Assembly: GCF_014642835.1 (NCBI RefSeq)
Contig: NZ_BMJA01000001.1
Span: 849,263 to 913,262, forward strand
Length of the DNA: 64,000 nucleotides
Reading direction: 5' to 3'
Origin: Dyella nitratireducens
Lineage (GTDB): Bacteria; Pseudomonadota; Gammaproteobacteria; Xanthomonadales; Rhodanobacteraceae
Shown here: positions 37,034-45,250 of the stretch, one piece after another
Layout: the number at the start of each line of letters is the position of its first letter
Numbering within the stretch: position 1 is the stretch's first letter
The notes under the pieces: model-generated
Told to the model about the DNA's origin: nothing
The model's input: only the letters and a program-made list of their open reading frames with translations
Database searches by the model: none
Translations under genes and position numbers: made by a program

Positions 37034-38512
37034 ATGAAACCAGGGCTTCAGTTCCGTCTCAATCAACAGTTGGCTCTTACGCCGCAATTGCAACAGGCCA
37101 TCCGGCTGCTGCAGTTGTCGCAACTGGAGCTGGCAGCCGAACTGCGTCAGCTCGCCGAGAGCAACCCCCTGCTCGAGTTCGCGGAAGACGCGACGGAAGA
37201 ACAGGGCGAAACCGAAGTCGACGGCGAATACGACAACGAATTCGAATCGCTGGCCTCGGTGAGCAGCGATGCGGCACCCGGTGGCAGCGATGCCAACGAT
37301 GAGGCCCCCGAGTGGACCGAGCCTGAGATCAGCTCCGACGAGCCGATCGATTTCTCCTCCAGCAACGGCAGCGGCAACGGTTCGGGCAACCGCGACGAAG
37401 AAGGCATGGAGCCGCAGAACGCAGCGGCCGAGTCGCTGCAGGAACACCTGCTGTGGCAGCTTAATCTCACGCCGATGGAACCGCGCGCGAAAGCGATCGC
37501 CACGGTGCTGATCGATGCGCTCAATACGGACGGCTATCTCGGCGAAGGCATCGATGCTGTGCTTGCTGCGCTGCCACCGCATCTGAAGGCAACCGTCGAG
37601 GAAGTGGAAGCAGTGCGCCGCCGGTTGCAGCACTTCGATCCCGCTGGTGTCGCCAGCATCGATCTTCCCGATTGCTTGCGCGCGCAACTCGAACAGTTCG
37701 ATCCCAGCACGCCGTTTCGCGATCTTGCCTTGCGCATCGTCGAGCAGGAATTGGAACTCCTGGCCCGCAACGACATGGCCAAACTGGCCCGTCGCCTGCA
37801 CGCCACCGAGGAAGAAACCACCGGCGCCGCCATCCTCATCCGCAGCCTGGACCCGCGTCCGGGCGCGGCGATGGATACCACGCCGGTGGAATACGTAGCG
37901 CCTGATGTCTACGCGCGCAAAGATGGCACACGCTGGCGCGTGCTGATGAATCCGGACAGCCAGCCCAAACTCAGCCTCAACCAGCACTACTGCAGCCTGA
38001 TCGCACAAGCGCGCGGCGACGACGCCAGCTGGATGCGCGGCCAACTGCAGGAGGCGCGCTGGCTGATTAAAAGTTTGGAATCCCGTGCCGAAACACTCCT
38101 GAAGGTCGCCGAAGCAATCGTGCGAAGGCAGAGCGCCTTCCTGGACTACGGTCCGGAAGCGATGCAGCCGCTGGTGCTACGCGAAGTAGCCGAGGAGGTG
38201 GGTATGCATGAATCAACCATTTCACGTGTTACCACGCGCAAATACATTCACACGCCGCGCGGCACTTACGAGCTGAAGTATTTCTTCTCCAGCGGCGTGT
38301 CCACTGAAGACGGCGGCAGCGCGTCTGCCACTGCCATCCAGGCCATGCTGCGCAAACTTGTCGACAACGAAGATCCGCGCAAGCCGCTCTCCGATCAGGC
38401 ACTCGCCGAGGAACTGCACAACAAAGGCATCCAGGTAGCGCGCCGTACGGTCGCGAAATACCGGGAAATCCTGCGTATTCCCAGCTCCAGCGAACGACAG
38501 CGCAATAGCTGA
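37034..38512 (+). CDS. rpoN: RNA polymerase sigma-54 factor RpoN
   Basis: Start taken at ATG 37034, giving 492 residues. Region I (LNQQLALTPQLQQAIRLLQL) is glutamine/leucine-rich as required for enhancer-dependent control. An acidic, Ser/Gly-rich region II spans about 50-125. The HTH region (VGMHESTISRVTTRKYIHTP) and the RpoN box (ARRTVAKYREILRIPSS) near the C-terminus are intact. It lies between lptB and hpf, the standard place. Confidence 0.95.
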   Translation: MKPGLQFRLNQQLALTPQLQQAIRLLQLSQLELAAELRQLAESNPLLEFAEDATEEQGETEVDGEYDNEFESLASVSSDAAPGGSDANDEAPEWTEPEISSDEPIDFSSSNGSGNGSGNRDEEGMEPQNAAAESLQEHLLWQLNLTPMEPRAKAIATVLIDALNTDGYLGEGIDAVLAALPPHLKATVEEVEAVRRRLQHFDPAGVASIDLPDCLRAQLEQFDPSTPFRDLALRIVEQELELLARNDMAKLARRLHATEEETTGAAILIRSLDPRPGAAMDTTPVEYVAPDVYARKDGTRWRVLMNPDSQPKLSLNQHYCSLIAQARGDDASWMRGQLQEARWLIKSLESRAETLLKVAEAIVRRQSAFLDYGPEAMQPLVLREVAEEVGMHESTISRVTTRKYIHTPRGTYELKYFFSSGVSTEDGGSASATAIQAMLRKLVDNEDPRKPLSDQALAEELHNKGIQVARRTVAKYREILRIPSSSERQRNS

Positions 38513-38676
38513 CATGTCTGCACTCCGGTCACGCCGGGAACTTGCGGCACGGCAAAACAATCCCATATGCAGAGTTAAGGTCTAGCTTCACGGTGCAACG
38601 ATCGGCTCCACGTTTTTCGATCCGCGCACTGATCAACGCCGCCACTGGCGGCCAGTTCCAAGAAGGAGGCGTAGCC

Positions 38677-39000
38677 ATGCAATTCCAACTCAGCGGTCAG
38701 AAGATCGAAGTCACAGCGGCCCTTCGCAATCATGCCGAAGCCAAGCTCGATCGATTGACTCGCCTCGACGAACGCATCGTTGGCCTGAATGTCGTGCTCT
38801 CAGTCGACAAGCTGCAGCACTGTGCAGAAGGCACGCTGAAGGTTCCAGGCAAATCGCTGCACGCCGCAGCCACCGAAAACGACATGTACGCCTCCATTGA
38901 CGTGTTGTTCGACAAACTTGTTGACCAGCTTCGCCGCTATCGAGAAAAGCTGCACGATAAACATCCGCATGAAGTGCGCGAGGCCCGACAATACGGGTAA
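38677..39000 (+). CDS. hpf: Ribosome hibernation promoting factor
   Basis: The ATG at 38677 has AAGGAGG upstream and gives 107 residues, the short HPF type. QFQLSGQKIEVTAALRNHAEAKLDRL and the C-terminal YASIDVLFDKLVDQLRRYREKL belong to the S30AE family. The protein binds ribosomes and promotes 100S dimers in stationary phase. It follows rpoN as in most gammaproteobacteria. Confidence 0.93.
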   Translation: MQFQLSGQKIEVTAALRNHAEAKLDRLTRLDERIVGLNVVLSVDKLQHCAEGTLKVPGKSLHAAATENDMYASIDVLFDKLVDQLRRYREKLHDKHPHEVREARQYG

Positions 39001-39037
39001 TCGCATGCGCCCCTTCCCCTCTCCCGTTCGTTACGTA

Positions 39038-39163
39038 TTACTCCCTCCCCTGCTTGCAGGGGAGGGCCGGGGCGGGGTTGCATGGGCTTGCCACATAGAT
39101 TGAGTTCAACGCGAGATTCGCTTCACCCCACCCCAACCATCCCCTACTGCACGTAGGGGAGAG
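39038..39163. repeat. Palindromic repeats between hpf and hprK
   Basis: CCTCCCCTGCTTGCAGGGGAGG (near 39044-39065) and CCCCTACTGCACGTAGGGG (near 39143-39161) are two hairpin-forming units of a CCCTCTCC/GGAGAGGG type family. Related units occur at 57123-57145 and 63641-63663. They fill the place where ptsN is found in xanthomonads. Confidence 0.7.
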
Positions 39164-39253
39164 GGCAAAAAACCCGCCGCTTCGTCCAAACTGGCACAAT
39201 GTTCCCCGCCGCCGCCCTCTCCGAGGCAGCCACGCGGCGCAAAGGGAACTTCC

Positions 39254-40204
39254 TTGGACCGCCTTACCGCACGACAACTCTTCGACGACATCCACGAGCG
39301 CATGGCGCTGCGGTGGGTTGCTGGCATGCGCGGCGAAACGCGCGTGCTCGAATACGGCTCCACGCCAGCCCGACGCCCGTCGCTGGTGGGTTATCTCAAT
39401 GTGATCTATCCCAACAAGATCCAGATCATCGGCACCGAGGAGCTGAGCTTTCTCGACAGCCTGGATTCGCGCCAACGCTGGGAAGTGGTCCACAAGGCGG
39501 CCGCCACGCAGCCGGTCGCCTTCATCGTCACCAAAGACCAGGCCATTCCCGCCGACCTGCGCGAAGTGGCAGAAGAAACCAACACACCGCTGTGGATCAG
39601 CGCCAAGCGCGGCCATGAGCTGCTGACCTGGATGCAATACCACCTGGCGCGCACCATGGCACCGCGCCTCACTTTGCACGGCGTGCTGCTGGAAGTGTTT
39701 TCCATCGGCGTGCTGATCACCGGCGAAGCCGGCTCCGGCAAAAGCGAGCTGGCGCTGGAACTGATCAGCCGCGGCCATCGCCTGGTCGCCGACGATGCGC
39801 CCGAATTTACGCTGATTGCACCGGACGTGATCGACGGCGCCTGCCCCGAACTCCTGCAGGACCTGCTCGAAGTGCGCGGCCTGGGCGTGCTCAATGTGCG
39901 CGAGATGTTCGGCCACACATCGGTCAAGACATCCAAATACCTGCGCCTGGTGATCCATCTCAAACCGTTGCGCGACGGCGAAAACGTCGATGCGCTCACG
40001 CGTCTTACCGGCGACGTGGGCCATCGCGACATTTTCGACGTGAAGATGCCGATGATCACCCTGCCCGTCGCCCCCGGCCGCAACCTGGCGGTACTGGTGG
40101 AAGCGGCAGTGCGCAGCCATATGTTGAAAAGCAAGGGCATCGACCCTGCACAGAGCTTCATGGACCGGCAAGCCCATCAGATGCGTCGTCTGCCCCCCTG
40201 GTGA
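39254..40204 (+). CDS. hprK: HPr kinase/phosphorylase HprK
   Basis: HprK phosphorylates and dephosphorylates HPr on a serine. The TTG start at 39254 (AAAGGGAA upstream) gives 316 residues. An N-terminal domain is followed by Walker A (GEAGSGKS, residues 157-164) and the HprK signature [16 protein letters not shown]. Together with the Ser46-bearing HPr encoded at 41531, a complete serine-phosphorylation switch is present. Confidence 0.94.
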   Translation: MDRLTARQLFDDIHERMALRWVAGMRGETRVLEYGSTPARRPSLVGYLNVIYPNKIQIIGTEELSFLDSLDSRQRWEVVHKAAATQPVAFIVTKDQAIPADLREVAEETNTPLWISAKRGHELLTWMQYHLARTMAPRLTLHGVLLEVFSIGVLITGEAGSGKSELALELISRGHRLVADDAPEFTLIAPDVIDGACPELLQDLLEVRGLGVLNVREMFGHTSVKTSKYLRLVIHLKPLRDGENVDALTRLTGDVGHRDIFDVKMPMITLPVAPGRNLAVLVEAAVRSHMLKSKGIDPAQSFMDRQAHQMRRLPPW

Positions 40205-40208
40205 ACGC

Positions 40209-41102
40209 ATGAGCCAATACGAAGCATTGATTTCCAGCGACGATCCGAATGCCATCCACCTGGTGGTGCTCACCGGCATGTCCGGCGGCGGCAAAACGGT
40301 GGCCCTGCGCGCGCTGGAAGATCTTGAGTTCTACTGCGTCGACAACCTGCCCAGCGCCTTGCTGCCGCAACTGGTGGAAGCGGCCACGCGTGGCGACAGC
40401 CATCGCCGCCGCATTGCCGTCGGCGTGGACGTGCGCAATCGCGATGAAGACTTCCGGCACATGCCCAAGGTGCTGTCGGTGTTGGCTGCCACCGTGCAAG
40501 TGCATTTGATCTTCATCGACTGCAACGACGCCGTACTCACCAAGCGCTATTCGGAAACCCGCCGGCGACACCCGTTGGCCGTTCGCGGCCGGTCACTCGC
40601 CGACGCCATTGCCGAAGAACGCCGGCTGCTGCGGCCACTGATGGCCATTGCCGAGCGCGTGATCGATTCCAGCGATCTGAATGTGCATCAACTGCGTCGA
40701 TTGATTGCGACCGGCTATGCGCAGACCACGGCCGGCCTCACGCTGATGTTCCAGTCGTTCGCGTTTCGGCGCGGCTTGCCGCTGGATTCGGATTTCGTCT
40801 TCGATGCGCGCTGCCTGCCCAATCCGCACTGGGAACCCACGCTGCGCCCGCTGTCCGGCAAGGACGGCCCGGTGCGCGAATTCCTGGAACGCCAGCCGGT
40901 CGTAGGCGAATACTTCGACGACACCGTGCGCTGGCTGGATGCCTGGCTGCCCCGCTTCGAAGCGGATGATCGCAGCTACGTCACCATTTCCATCGGCTGC
41001 ACCGGCGGCCGCCACCGTTCGGTATACCTGGTCGAGAAACTCGCCGCGCACTATCGCACCACGCGCGAAGGGGTTCTCACTTTCCATCGCGAACTTGAGT
41101 GA
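40209..41102 (+). CDS. rapZ: RNase adapter RapZ
   Basis: RapZ is a nucleotide-binding protein that in E. coli controls glmS through small RNA decay. The 297-residue product has Walker A (GMSGGGKT, residues 23-30), YCVDNLPSALLP and the C-terminal ISIGCTGGRHRSVYLVEKLA signature. It begins 4 bases after hprK. The small RNAs known in enterobacteria may not exist here. Confidence 0.94.
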   Translation: MSQYEALISSDDPNAIHLVVLTGMSGGGKTVALRALEDLEFYCVDNLPSALLPQLVEAATRGDSHRRRIAVGVDVRNRDEDFRHMPKVLSVLAATVQVHLIFIDCNDAVLTKRYSETRRRHPLAVRGRSLADAIAEERRLLRPLMAIAERVIDSSDLNVHQLRRLIATGYAQTTAGLTLMFQSFAFRRGLPLDSDFVFDARCLPNPHWEPTLRPLSGKDGPVREFLERQPVVGEYFDDTVRWLDAWLPRFEADDRSYVTISIGCTGGRHRSVYLVEKLAAHYRTTREGVLTFHRELE

Positions 41103-41145
41103 TGTTTATGCTGTCTTTCACAAACCCAAACGAAGCCGCGGCATC

Positions 41146-41538
41146 ATGAGCGTCGGCGTGCTTCTGATGACCCACGAGTCGGTCGGCCAGGCGCTGGTCA
41201 AAGCAGCACGTCATGTGTTGCCGAAACTGCCGCTTAGGGTGGCCACCGTGGAAGTGCCGGCACGGGCCGATCCGGATGTCATGCGCACGCTCACTGCCAA
41301 GCATGCGCGCGAACTGGATCAAGGCGAGGGTGTGCTGGTGCTGGCCGATCTGTATGGCGCGACGCCCTGCAATATCGGGCTGTCGTTGAGTGCGGTGGGC
41401 GTAAGGCTGCGCTGTGTTTCGGGATTGAACCTGCCCATGCTGCTGCGCGTACTCAACTACGCCGACAAGCCGCTGGACGAACTTGCGGAAATCGCGGCCA
41501 GCGGCGGTCGCGGAGGAATCTTCATCGATCATGCTTGA
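41146..41538 (+). CDS. PTS EIIA component of the mannose (ManX) type
   Basis: The start at ATG 41146 gives 130 residues. The fold is PTS EIIA-man: VGVLLMTHESVGQAL with the phosphorylatable His10 and ADLYGATPCNIGLSL. No EIIB, EIIC or EIID gene is nearby, so the protein probably serves regulation rather than sugar import, as in other rpoN-linked PTS clusters. It overlaps ptsH by 8 bases. Confidence 0.9.
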   Translation: MSVGVLLMTHESVGQALVKAARHVLPKLPLRVATVEVPARADPDVMRTLTAKHARELDQGEGVLVLADLYGATPCNIGLSLSAVGVRLRCVSGLNLPMLLRVLNYADKPLDELAEIAASGGRGGIFIDHA

Positions 41539-41800
41539 AAAAGAAATCGTCGTCTCCAACAAACTGGGCTTGCATGCCCGCGCATCGGCCAAGCTGGTGC
41601 AGCTCGTGCAAAGTTTCAAATCCACCGTCTGGTTGATCAGCAAAGGACGCGAAGTGAATGCGCAAAGCATCATGGGCGTGATGATGTTGGCCGCGGGCAT
41701 CGGCACACCGCTGACGGTGCGCGCCGACGGCCCGGATGAATCGGCGGCGCTCGGCGCGGTGATCGATCTGTTTGAACGCAAATTCGACGAAGGGGCGTGA
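41531..41800 (+). CDS. ptsH: Phosphocarrier protein HPr
   Basis: The 89-residue product has both regulatory sites: His15 in KLGLHARASAK (phosphorylated by EI) and Ser46 in NAQSIMGVMMLA (phosphorylated by HprK). The start at ATG 41531 overlaps the EIIA stop. Length is normal. Confidence 0.95.
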   Translation: MLEKEIVVSNKLGLHARASAKLVQLVQSFKSTVWLISKGREVNAQSIMGVMMLAAGIGTPLTVRADGPDESAALGAVIDLFERKFDEGA

Positions 41801-41810
41801 ATGAGGCAAG

Positions 41811-41900
41811 GAACAGGAAACAAGGAACGGAAAACGTCATCGCCGCGACGTATTGCACGCTTGCGCGGTGCTGACATGCTCCATTCCCTGCTCCCTGTTC
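41811..41900. repeat. Imperfect inverted repeat between ptsH and ptsI
   Basis: GAACAGGAAACAAGGAACGG (41811-41830) pairs imperfectly with CCATTCCCTGCTCCCTGTTC (41881-41900), bracketing about 50 bases in the 125-base spacer. It may be a repeat element or an mRNA hairpin that tunes ptsI relative to ptsH. Confidence 0.6.
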
Positions 41901-41925
41901 TGCACGCCGCCGCCGGGAGGCGCCC

Positions 41926-43674
41926 ATGAGGCAAATCCTCGCCGGCACCATGGCCTCGCGCGGCATGACCCTGGGCCGTGCCCGCCTTGTGCAGCCCAGC
42001 CGCTACCTCGTCGATACACGCCCGCTCGCTGAAGAAGAAATTCCCTCCGAACTCGAACGCCTGCATGCCGCACTGGATACCGCGCGGCAGGAGCTGCACG
42101 AGTTGCGCGGCAAGTTGCATGGCGCCTTGGCGCGCGAAGTCAACGAATTCATCGATGCGCACAGCCTGCTGCTGGACGACGCGGAACTGATCCGCGGCCT
42201 CGACGAAATGATCACCATCGGCCGCTACCGCGCCGGTGCCGCGTTGAAGAAACAACGCGACCGTCTCGCCGGCGTTTTCAGTGCCATGGACGATCCTTAT
42301 CTGCGCAGCCGCATGGAAGACGTCGATCAAGTCATCGGCCGCGTCATCTCCGCACTGCAACGCCAAACGAGTGCGGAAGAACGCAAGCTCGCCGCCCGCG
42401 TCGGCGAAATTCTCGTGGCCGACACCATCGCGCCGGCCGACATGGCGCACCTCGCCGGCAACGGCTTGCTCGGCGTCATCACCAGCTCCGGCAGCCCGTA
42501 TTCGCACAGCGCCATTCTCGCGCGCAGCCTCAACCTGCCCATGCTGGTGGGTACGCGCGATGCGCTCTCCACCATCCACGACGATGACCTGATCCTGCTC
42601 GACACCGAGCGTGGCGAAGCCGTGCTGCATCCCACCGCGCAAGATCTCGCGCGCTACCGCTCATGGCAGCGCGAAGCCGCATTGGAAGGACGCCGCCTCG
42701 CCAGCCTGGCCAATGCGCCCACGCAAACACGCGACGGCATCAGCGTGCGCCTGCTGGCCAATGCCGAATCGGCCAGCGACGTGGCCCTCGCCCGTACCCG
42801 CGGCGCGGATGGCGTCGGTCTGTATCGCACGGAATTTCTATTCCTGCGCCACAAGGGTTTGCCCTCGGAAGACGAACAGTTCATTGCCTACCGCGACGTG
42901 GTCTTGGGCATGGGCGGCGCGCCGGTCACCATCCGCACGCTCGATCTGGGCGCCGACAAGGCCGATGCTGCGGGCCTGGTCATCCGTGGCGAAGAAAATC
43001 CCGCGCTGGGTGTGCGCGGCGTGCGTTTGTCGTTGCGTCATCCCGCCGTGTTCACCACGCAGATCCGCGCCATCCTGCGCGCCGCCTGCTACGGCCCGGT
43101 ACGCGTGCTGGTGCCGATGGTCACGCAGCCGGACGAACTCATCGCCGTCCGCACGCTGTTCAAACTCGCGCGCCAGGAACTCAAGCGCGAAAACATCGAC
43201 CTGCCGGAAAAACTCCCGCTCGGCGCAATGATCGAAGTGCCTGCCGCCGCCATCAACGTGCGCGCCCTGCTCGAGCACTCCGACTTCCTCGCCATCGGCA
43301 CCAACGACCTGGCGCAATACGTGCTCGCCGCCGACCGTGGCAACGATGCGCTCGACAACATCTACAACCCGCTGCAACCCGCGCTGCTGCGCTTGCTCTC
43401 GCACGTGATTTCAGCAGGCCGTCGAGCCGGCAAACCGGTGAGCTTGTGCGGCGAGATCGGCGGCGACGAAAACTTCACCGCCTTGCTGCTCGCGCTGGGC
43501 CTGTGCGAATTCAGCATGCACCCCAGCCGCATCCTGCTCGTACGCGATCGGCTCGCCACACTCGATCACGCCAAACTGCGCAGCTACGCGCCGCGCTTGA
43601 TTCGCGCACGCACACACGAAGAAGCGGAAGCCCTGCTCGCTTCCATTACCACCACCTGCCCCGAGTCGGCGTAG
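41926..43674 (+). CDS. ptsI: PTS phosphoenolpyruvate phosphotransferase, enzyme I
   Basis: Enzyme I takes phosphate from PEP and passes it to HPr. In 582 residues I see the phospho-His194 (GSPYSHSAILARSL), GVGLYRTEFLFL, the PEP-binding ALGVRGVRLSL and the C-terminal VSLCGEIGGDE. Start ATG 41926 has GGGAGG upstream. The TAG stop lies inside a GTAGGTTGGGGT repeat. Confidence 0.95.
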   Translation: MRQILAGTMASRGMTLGRARLVQPSRYLVDTRPLAEEEIPSELERLHAALDTARQELHELRGKLHGALAREVNEFIDAHSLLLDDAELIRGLDEMITIGRYRAGAALKKQRDRLAGVFSAMDDPYLRSRMEDVDQVIGRVISALQRQTSAEERKLAARVGEILVADTIAPADMAHLAGNGLLGVITSSGSPYSHSAILARSLNLPMLVGTRDALSTIHDDDLILLDTERGEAVLHPTAQDLARYRSWQREAALEGRRLASLANAPTQTRDGISVRLLANAESASDVALARTRGADGVGLYRTEFLFLRHKGLPSEDEQFIAYRDVVLGMGGAPVTIRTLDLGADKADAAGLVIRGEENPALGVRGVRLSLRHPAVFTTQIRAILRAACYGPVRVLVPMVTQPDELIAVRTLFKLARQELKRENIDLPEKLPLGAMIEVPAAAINVRALLEHSDFLAIGTNDLAQYVLAADRGNDALDNIYNPLQPALLRLLSHVISAGRRAGKPVSLCGEIGGDENFTALLLALGLCEFSMHPSRILLVRDRLATLDHAKLRSYAPRLIRARTHEEAEALLASITTTCPESA

Positions 43675-43743
43675 GTTGGGGTGCAAACCCCAACATCGTT
43701 ATCCAGCTGACATGGCAACGTTGGGGTTTGCACCCCAACCTAC
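43671..43743. repeat. GTAGGTTGGGGT palindromic repeat, copy 2
   Basis: Inverted arms of about 24 bases with a spacer of about 25. The left arm contains the TAG stop of ptsI (43672-43674). Confidence 0.88.
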
Positions 43744-43780
43744 GGCAAGCAGCCTATTGGCGAAGATAGTTTCGTGGCGC

Positions 43781-43845
43781 ATCGTCATCCCGGCGAAAGC
43801 TGGGACCCAGTGTCTTTACCCAGGCCTTCGCCGGGGGCGACGATC
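43781..43845. repeat. CGTCATCCCGGCGAA-type repeat pair
   Basis: ATCGTCATCCCGGCGAAAGC is mirrored by GCCTTCGCCGGGGGCGACGAT, making an imperfect palindrome between ptsI and the beta-lactamase gene. The element at 54113-54198 is a relative and shares the GGGACCCAGTGTCTT centre. Confidence 0.75.
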
Positions 43846-43862
43846 CAGAACTTCCCTGGCAG

Positions 43863-45023
43863 TTAATCCAGGCTTTCCAGTATCCGATACGCAAGCCGAA
43901 GCCTTGCTGCCGTAGGGTGATTACGGTTGGCCAGTATCACGATGCCGATCTTCTTCGCGGGTACAAACACCACATAAGAACCGAATCCATTGGTGGCGCC
44001 GGTCTTGTTGACCAGTACATCCTGCTGCGCTGCCAGCGGCGGCTCCAAGCGCGTAACGGCGTTGTCCTGCAAAATCATCTTCGCCGCATTGCTTTCCAGC
44101 AGCGTATGGAGTTGCACCGGATAGTCCATCTGCTCCCAGATCAGATCCTGTGTCATCGGCCCGACTTTGAAATAACCGACGTGCGTCTGATCGAGTGCCT
44201 GTCGAAGCCTCGGTTCCACTTCGACCAACCCGAGGTTGGCCTCCACGACATGCAACATGTCCTTGGCGTTGCTCTTTACGCCGTAAGCCTCGTCCGCCAG
44301 CACGCCAGGATTGAGGCGAACAGGTTTGTTGTCGCTGTTATAACCCTGTGCGTAGAGCGACATCTTGTCCGTCGGCACATGGAGGTAGGTGTTGGATAAC
44401 CCGAGCTTGGAAAACACCAGCTTCTGCATGGCCACATCGAATGGCATTTGCAGGCTCTTCGCCGTAATCATGCCGAGCATGCCGATGCTGGGGTTGGCGT
44501 AAGTGCGCGCGGTGCCGGGGGCATACCGCGGTTTCCAGTGCTTGAAATAGTCCATCAACTGGGCCGTGTCGTGAACGTCATCCGGCACCTGCAACGGAAA
44601 GCCGCCCGCCGTATGCGTACCCAACTCGAGCAAGGTCACCTTGTTGAAGTCGCTACCCGCCAGTTGCGGCACATACTTGCTCGGATGATCACTCAAAGAG
44701 AGTCGACCCTCAGCTTGCGCATAAGAAGTCAGCGTCGCGGTAAACGTCTTGCTGACCGAACCAAGTTCAAACAGCGTGTCGCTGGTGACCTTCTGCCTCG
44801 TTTCCCGGGATGCCACGCCGTAGTTGTAGAACCGCTGCTTGCCCTGCACGGTGATCGCAATCGCCATACCGGGAATATCGTTTTGCTGCATGAAGGCTTG
44901 CGCGGCATCCGCAACCGTTGCATCCAGATCGTGCGCAGGTGATGCGGCGACTGCGCTACTGACCACGGCAACACCGGCCATCAGCACCGTTATCGTACGA
45001 ATGCTTTCCATGAATCGCGTCAT
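43863..45023 (-). CDS. Class C (AmpC-like) beta-lactamase family serine hydrolase
   Basis: Start ATG 45023 has AGGAG 5 bases upstream; 386 residues with a signal peptide (VLMAGVAVVSSAVAA). The class C triad motifs are all present: SVSK (Ser89, Lys92), YAN (175-177) and KTG (340-342). Length is that of a true AmpC. The protein should act in the periplasm, and cephalosporinase activity is likely though not certain. No AmpR-type regulator is adjacent. Confidence 0.9.
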   Translation of the reverse strand: MTRFMESIRTITVLMAGVAVVSSAVAASPAHDLDATVADAAQAFMQQNDIPGMAIAITVQGKQRFYNYGVASRETRQKVTSDTLFELGSVSKTFTATLTSYAQAEGRLSLSDHPSKYVPQLAGSDFNKVTLLELGTHTAGGFPLQVPDDVHDTAQLMDYFKHWKPRYAPGTARTYANPSIGMLGMITAKSLQMPFDVAMQKLVFSKLGLSNTYLHVPTDKMSLYAQGYNSDNKPVRLNPGVLADEAYGVKSNAKDMLHVVEANLGLVEVEPRLRQALDQTHVGYFKVGPMTQDLIWEQMDYPVQLHTLLESNAAKMILQDNAVTRLEPPLAAQQDVLVNKTGATNGFGSYVVFVPAKKIGIVILANRNHPTAARLRLAYRILESLD

Positions 45024-45181
45024 GACTACTCCTATGTCCATGCTTAATCGGCGTAATAGAAGAAAATCATAGTTCGACTAACGAGGCAAACACGGGGCAC
45101 GCATGTGGCTGTTGCGAGATGCTAGGCGGCCGCGAAGGTCCACCGTTGACTTGGGAGGTACGACGACTTTCGTGGCGACCT

Positions 45182-45213
45182 AAAAAAATGGCCGGTGTCC
45201 AAGACACCGGCCC
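45182..45213 (-). terminator. Intrinsic terminator of the adhesin gene
   Basis: A perfect 10-base stem (GGCCGGTGTC and its complement, 45190-45212) with a 3-base loop is followed on the minus strand by seven T residues (45188-45182). It lies about 40 bases after the adhesin stop. Confidence 0.9.
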
Positions 45214-45250
45214 AATTCGACCTGAGGAGTTTTTTTATCGCTGAAACTGC

